From assembly GCF_018274385.1 (NCBI RefSeq), contig NZ_JAAFYZ010000100.1:1-34874 (forward strand): 34,874 bases of DNA, given 5' to 3'. The translations under genes were made by a program, and so were the position numbers. Origin of the DNA: Catenulispora pinistramenti. GTDB lineage: Bacteria; Actinomycetota; Actinomycetes; Streptomycetales; Catenulisporaceae. This document shows, piece by piece, positions 31,500 through 34,874 of the stretch (the first letter of the stretch is position 1; every line of letters starts with the position of its first letter). The notes under the pieces were generated by a model that saw nothing but the letters and a program-made list of their open reading frames with translations, was not told the DNA's origin and did no database searches.

Positions 31500-32171
31500 G
31501 TGACTGATTCCGCGGATTTCGAATGGGACCCCTTCGGCACCCTGCACGCCGCGCTGTGGATCGGCGGAGCGCAGTGGGCCGGCAAGTCCACCGTCTCCAA
31601 CATCCTCGCCGCCCGACACGGCCTGACGGCATACCACTACGACTACCACGACGCCCGAGGCCACCTGGAGCGTCGAGCCGCGCGCCGGGCCCGTGCCGGT
31701 TCGCCCTACGCCGAATATCCCGGCCCGGATTGGGCGGGCTCGACGCCGGGCGCACTGGCCGAGGAGTGCATGGCCATCTTCAACGATCGACTCGAATTCG
31801 TATTCGACGACCTGCGCGCGCTCGTGAGCCCGCATCCGGTGCTGGCCGAGGGCTTCGGCCTGCGCCCCGAGGTACTCGCACCCATGCTCGACGCACCCGA
31901 CCACATGATCGTCATGGTGCCGACCGAGGAGTTCCGGCAACACCAGATCCGCACTCTGCCACGCGCCAGCGCGTTGAACGTCGATGTGGGCGACCCTGTG
32001 CTCGCCCAGGCGAACCGCGTCGAGCGCGACCGGCTACTCGCCGAACACGCCGTACGCGCAGCACGGGAACACGGCGTGCACGTCCTGGAGATCGACGGCT
32101 CCCGCGACGCCGAGGCAGTAGCCGACGACGTCGCGAGACACTTCGCCACCCATCTCAAACCACGCACCTGA
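31500..32171 (+). CDS. P-loop ATPase/kinase-like protein
   Basis: A 223-residue P-loop protein with Walker A GGAQWAGKST (22-31) followed by YHYDYHDARGHLERRAARRARAG, a lid-like basic helix. A later LVSPHPVLAEGFGLRPEVLAPML and HMIVMVPTEEFRQHQIRT fit the core and lid of nucleotide/small-molecule kinases. The GTG at 31500 opens the conserved part; the ribosome binding site is poor, so leaderless translation is possible. It is distantly similar in type, not in sequence, to the chloramphenicol phosphotransferase-like kinase at 27245. Substrate unknown. Confidence 0.8.
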   Translation: MTDSADFEWDPFGTLHAALWIGGAQWAGKSTVSNILAARHGLTAYHYDYHDARGHLERRAARRARAGSPYAEYPGPDWAGSTPGALAEECMAIFNDRLEFVFDDLRALVSPHPVLAEGFGLRPEVLAPMLDAPDHMIVMVPTEEFRQHQIRTLPRASALNVDVGDPVLAQANRVERDRLLAEHAVRAAREHGVHVLEIDGSRDAEAVADDVARHFATHLKPRT

Positions 32172-32217
32172 CCTCACGGCTAAGTTCTAAGAGCCGGCAT
32201 GCCGGGGAATCAGCGTC

Positions 32218-32619
32218 TCAGCAGTCACTTGTCGGTTGGCCGTAGCTTCCCGAGCGAGGGGCCTTATCTGGTGCGCGCCGGTGTGGAGCAAGCAGTACGT
32301 CGAGCTTGTCGTAGCGGGCGTTGGTTCCTCCGCGGCCAGGCTGGCTGTCCTGATTGACCATCCCTGCTTCAAAGCGCTCGTTCCACCTCGCAAAGATCGC
32401 CCACTGCTCGCGCTCCAGCGCTAGGGCGTCTTCGCTTGCTGCCCACACGTTGTATTCATCGGCCTCGTCGGCGGCGTCATAGTCCTTGCCCTCGAAATAG
32501 TGGGGCACACCGTCGACATCCGCGAGTCCCGCCCGAGGCCCGTCGCACCACTCCAGTTCGACGTATACACGCTCGAACCCATCCGCGATCAACCGCGCCT
32601 CATCCCAGGTCTCAGCCAC
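32218..32619 (-). CDS. Small acidic conserved hypothetical protein
   Basis: A 133-residue protein. RVYVELEWCDGPRAGLADVDGVPHYF (residues 17-42) and ALALEREQWAIFARWNERFEAG form a block that recurs in actinobacterial hypothetical proteins; the centre is Asp/Glu rich (DYDAADEADEYNVW). The start is GTG at 32619. The size and acidity resemble immunity-type small proteins, but this is only a guess. It is convergent with the P-loop gene, 46 bp apart. Confidence 0.72.
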   Translation of the reverse strand: MAETWDEARLIADGFERVYVELEWCDGPRAGLADVDGVPHYFEGKDYDAADEADEYNVWAASEDALALEREQWAIFARWNERFEAGMVNQDSQPGRGGTNARYDKLDVLLAPHRRAPDKAPRSGSYGQPTSDC

Positions 32620-33046
32620 ATCAGCAGGCTACCAATGGCGTATCCGTGCCTTGCCCGAGCACGAGACGAAGAGCCGCCGGGGCCTACTTGTCACTTCGCG
32701 GGAGCTTCGGGAGCGGAGGGCCATTACGACTGCGGGCGCCGGCAAGCAAGGCGTCTCCCAACGCTCGAACCCGGAGGCGACAGCCAGCAGGCTGACCTGG
32801 GGCGAGACATCTTCGTGCAGGGCTGCCGGGACGTTTTCCTGCCGATTGGTGGACAGATCCGTGCAGGTTGTAGGACGGTTCCGTGCCGCTTCTGGGAGTC
32901 CGATGTACTGGCGGCATCGCTCTGACCTCGGACGGGGCAACTCATGCAGATCCGCACATGGATGTCCTGTCCCAGCAAGCGTGGTCGGTCGCCGCGTGGC
33001 TGACCTTGGGGACGCCCAGTCGGGGTGGGACGGGGTCGAGGTTGCC
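32620..33046. other. Gene-poor stretch before the left repeat cluster
   Basis: Several frames stay open but none shows a recognisable domain, a good ribosome binding site or consistent codon bias. It reads like eroded coding or insertion-sequence DNA. Together with 33047-33345 this makes about 725 bp without a gene. Confidence 0.5.
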
Positions 33047-33182
33047 GTCCCGCTGGATCTGGTCGCTCTACGAAGAGTTCTGAAACGTCCCGCTCAATGT
33101 GGTCGCTGCCGACGTTCGTCTCGTGACGCCAACCTGCACCGTTACATCGCTACGGCCGCTGTCCCGTCTCACTGGAGTTGGC
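33047..33182 (-). repeat. Left cluster of IS21-like terminal repeats
   Basis: GTCCCGCTGGATCTGGTCGC (33047-33066) and GTCCCGCTCAATGTGGTCGC (33087-33106) match at 17 of 20 positions with a 40-bp pitch. A third, GTCCCGTCTCACTGGAGTTG, begins at 33161. On the minus strand they read as GCGACCA...CGGGAC units matching the cluster at 34631-34738. Multiple terminal repeats of this kind are known for IS21-family elements; the family call is inferred. Confidence 0.6.
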
Positions 33183-33207
33183 ATATCACGCGCGTGCGAC
33201 CAGGAGC

Positions 33208-33261
33208 GATGCCAGGTTCGATGAGACGGACGGCTGGCGTCGTCTCATCGAACCTGGCATC
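33208..33261. repeat. Perfect 21-bp inverted repeat (hairpin)
   Basis: Arms 33208-33228 and 33241-33261 are exactly complementary over 21 bp, beginning GATGCCAGGTTCGATGAG, with a 12-nt loop. It sits just inside the left repeat cluster. It could be a strong terminator, a small hairpin element or an end of a deleted transposon. Confidence 0.85.
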
Positions 33262-33345
33262 CTCTGCGCTCCGACCGACCAATCGTGTGCTGCGAAGACT
33301 TGCCGCAGGGGTGTCCGGGACGGGCGCCGGTAGGATCTTGTGGCA

Positions 33346-33573
33346 ATGGATGTAAGTGCGGGAGCCGGGTTGGTCCTGATCCCGCCGGGACAGGTGATCC
33401 TGTCGGATTGGCAGACGCAGCGCAGCTGGCTGGTCGAGGTCGCACCGTACGAACTCACAGCGTTCCCCGTCACCCGTGCACTCTACGCAGAGCTCATAGG
33501 TCGGTGGCCCGGGTCATGCTGCCGTTCGAACCATTCGGCGCGGCTGGCCCTGTTGATCTTCGATTGGAGCTGA
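33346..33573 (+). pseudogene. Truncated formylglycine-generating-enzyme (SUMF1)-like fragment
   Basis: The first 50 residues read LVLIPPGQVILSDWQTQRSW then VEVAPYELTAFPVTRALYAEL, the start of FGE-sulfatase domains found in actinobacterial one-domain proteins. The frame then turns into unrelated residues and stops, so the catalytic Cys-containing C-terminal part is gone. TAGGAT lies 10 bp before the ATG, which would fit a leaderless promoter. Confidence 0.7.
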
Positions 33574-33619
33574 CGGCCCGGCTCACCCGTGTCATTGTTG
33601 CTCGCGAGAGGTGGAGCGG

Positions 33620-34042
33620 ATGTCGCAGGACGACCAGCTGAACGATCAGGACGCAGCGGGCGCCGGAGCGGCCGCGCAGAATTTTTTCGACGAGATGCGC
33701 CGGTGGGAGGAGTGGATGGAGTCCTGTCGGCGCGACACCACGCATGCCGAGCAACTGGCGGCAGTGAAGACGGTGTTCAACAAGTATCTGGCGAAGAGGG
33801 CGCTAGCTCGGCACCAGTCGCGCTACGAAGCGCTGTGCTTCGGCACGCCGCCGGAGTTCGGGGGGCCGATCCTCCGCGTCGAGCAGGAAACGCCGGGGAA
33901 GTGCTGGGTCTACGTGCCGGAGGGACTGATCGGCGGCGAGGCCCGATACGCCATGGTGCGCGAGGACGGTGCGTGGAAGGCCGCGTTCAAGGAAGTCGAC
34001 GTTGCCCTGACGGGCAAGTGGAAGCGGTGGCTGGATCTCTGA
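33620..34042 (+). CDS. Small hypothetical protein, possibly NTF2-like immunity protein
   Basis: A 140-residue protein with a helical N-terminal half (NFFDEMRRWEEWMESCRR, VFNKYLAKRALARHQ) and a beta-rich second half (PEFGGPILRVEQETPGKCWV, RYAMVREDGAWKAAFKEVDV). The order and the final WK-containing strand resemble NTF2-like immunity proteins. ATG at 33620 follows GGAG. No toxin gene is visible beside it. It is bracketed by the two inverted repeat clusters. The family suggestion is tentative. Confidence 0.65.
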   Translation: MSQDDQLNDQDAAGAGAAAQNFFDEMRRWEEWMESCRRDTTHAEQLAAVKTVFNKYLAKRALARHQSRYEALCFGTPPEFGGPILRVEQETPGKCWVYVPEGLIGGEARYAMVREDGAWKAAFKEVDVALTGKWKRWLDL

Positions 34043-34630
34043 CGGCTGGCGGGGCGGACGGGTCCCGTGGAGGCGAGATAGCGCCGGCCACGGGTTTCCA
34101 AGCAGGGCAAGGTAAACAGTCCCGGTTCGGGCTCGGTCAGGATGCCTGGGCTGACGAGGTGCTTGGCCTTAGCCCGGATGCCTTCGACTTACGTCGGCTC
34201 AAGGCCGGTGGCCAGGGCATGGCAGGGCTGCACGGTTCGGAACCCGTCCCCAGTTGCACAGGACCAAGGGGGGCCGCCGCTGTGCTCGGCGACGCGACGC
34301 CCTGGTCAGGTCGGCTTGTTCGGCGTCTGGCCGACCGCACCCGAGCCTCGCGCGAGCCGACGAGGCTGCGGTTCGAAGGTGTGCCAGTGCGACACCGCCC
34401 AGGCCAGGGGCTGGCCGATCGCCAGCGGCGTGATCGGGGGCGGACGCCGGCAGTTGGCGTTACTGGACCTTCCACCAACTACCAGGCTGGCTATCGGCAG
34501 CATTACCAGCTCGCAGCCTGACCGTCGAAGCCACTCCCAACCCCTCCGGCAGCCTCGCCGAGGTCGGCAAACGTTCGCGTCAGGTGTCGTGAGACTCGGA
34601 CCTCGCCCTAAGAATCCGCGACGGTGTAGT
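34043..34630. other. Gene-free stretch before the right repeat cluster
   Basis: Nearly 590 bp with only overlapping low-quality frames on both strands. None has a recognised domain or a ribosome binding site. It may be eroded insertion-sequence DNA; I see nothing else to assign. Confidence 0.5.
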
Positions 34631-34738
34631 GAGAATCTGCCACAACGGCTGAGACGGGACAGCCGCGACCAGGTCTAACGGGATAGAACCGCGTACGCGG
34701 CCAGGTTCAGGGGGAACCGGCCAACTTCAGCGGGACAG
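34631..34738 (+). repeat. Right cluster of IS21-like terminal repeats
   Basis: Units TGAGACGGGACAGC (34650-34663), GCGACCAGGTCTAACGGGAT (34665-34684), GCGGCCAGGTTCAGGGGGAA (34697-34716) and GGCCAACTTCAGCGGGACAG (34719-34738) share a GC..CCA...GGGA core. The first is an exact inverted match to 33158-33171. The order of units mirrors the left cluster. Confidence 0.6.
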
Positions 34739-34785
34739 GACAATGGAGATGGCTTACAACCACCCGCCCGTCCCCCGCCTCTCGT

Positions 34786-34813
34786 CCTCCGCATAACGTG
34801 CATTATGCGGAGG
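34786..34813. promoter_or_regulatory. Palindrome near the right edge, operator-like
   Basis: Perfect arms CCTCCGCATAA (34786-34796) and TTATGCGGAGG (34803-34813) with a 6-bp spacer. TCCGCA...TGCGGA palindromes are used by some IclR-type regulators; this assignment is a guess. It lies upstream of a possible ATG at 34869. Confidence 0.5.
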
Positions 34814-34849
34814 GCATTGCCTTGCGCAGCATTACAGAGTTGCGTTGCA

Positions 34850-34864
34850 TTGCATGTATTGCAA
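34850..34864. promoter_or_regulatory. TTGCA palindrome at the right edge
   Basis: TTGCA-TGTAT-TGCAA with further TTGC motifs just to its left (34822, 34840, 34845). It directly precedes the possible ATG at 34869, so it may control a gene that lies outside the window. Confidence 0.4.
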
Positions 34865-34874
34865 GGTAATGAAA

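Noticed and set aside
34137-34521. Open frames on both strands as a new gene
   Set aside because: They overlap each other, lack ribosome binding sites and domains, and have skewed Arg/Pro/Ser composition; treated as non-coding or eroded.
1-34874. CRISPR array, tRNA or rRNA gene
   Set aside because: No regularly spaced repeat array, cloverleaf with the conserved TTC arm, or rRNA-like sequence was found by reading both strands.

Overview
The window is dense, high-GC DNA with short intergenic gaps, many convergent or translationally coupled genes, GTG starts and actinobacterial families (a TIGR02569-type kinase-like protein, a ROK regulator, S9 peptidase, CehA/McbA-type PHP hydrolase, large HEAT and TPR proteins). 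It fits a filamentous actinomycete of the Streptomyces/Catenulispora kind. That placement is inferred from composition and gene types; no rRNA or tRNA gene is visible.

Layout, left part. Positions 1-470 hold the start of a winged-helix regulator with two near-identical palindromic operators at its own start. Positions 771-4687 hold a sugar-type unit: a ROK repressor/kinase followed by an aminoglycoside-phosphotransferase-like kinase on the minus strand, divergent from a HAD phosphatase and a coupled GRP-type sugar transporter, with a palindrome between the two arms. Positions 4.8-10.9 kb hold single genes: a membrane-tailed HTH protein containing a nested DNA palindrome, a His-rich membrane-anchored protein, a stand-alone mraY outside any division/cell-wall cluster, a TIGR02569-like protein, a PHP metallohydrolase and a conserved protein.

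Middle part. A 1580-residue HEAT-repeat protein (10.9-15.6 kb) faces an amidase across a strong hairpin. Next come a HEPN-family protein whose DUF4357 tail is separated from it by a one-base slip in a G run, and a TPR protein. HEPN, DUF4357, TPR and HEAT proteins side by side resemble parts of defence or stress modules, but this grouping is inference. An alpha/beta hydrolase, a decayed small gene, and a TetR regulator with a clear operator divergent from an S9 peptidase plus serine beta-lactamase-like hydrolase operon follow, ending near 26.9 kb.

Right part (26.9-34.9 kb). This is accessory DNA: a Tn3-like transposase scrap, a chloramphenicol-phosphotransferase-like kinase, conserved hypotheticals, a serine recombinase without a recognisable start codon that is coupled to two small genes, adjoining truncated IS256-type transposase and S41 protease pieces, a second P-loop kinase, a truncated formylglycine-generating-enzyme-like gene, and a small acidic protein. 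Two inverted clusters of about 20-bp repeats (33047-33182 and 34631-34738) look like IS21-type ends bracketing a gene-poor 1.5 kb segment with a long perfect hairpin. The last 100 bases carry palindromes that look like the operator of a gene beginning at or beyond the window edge.
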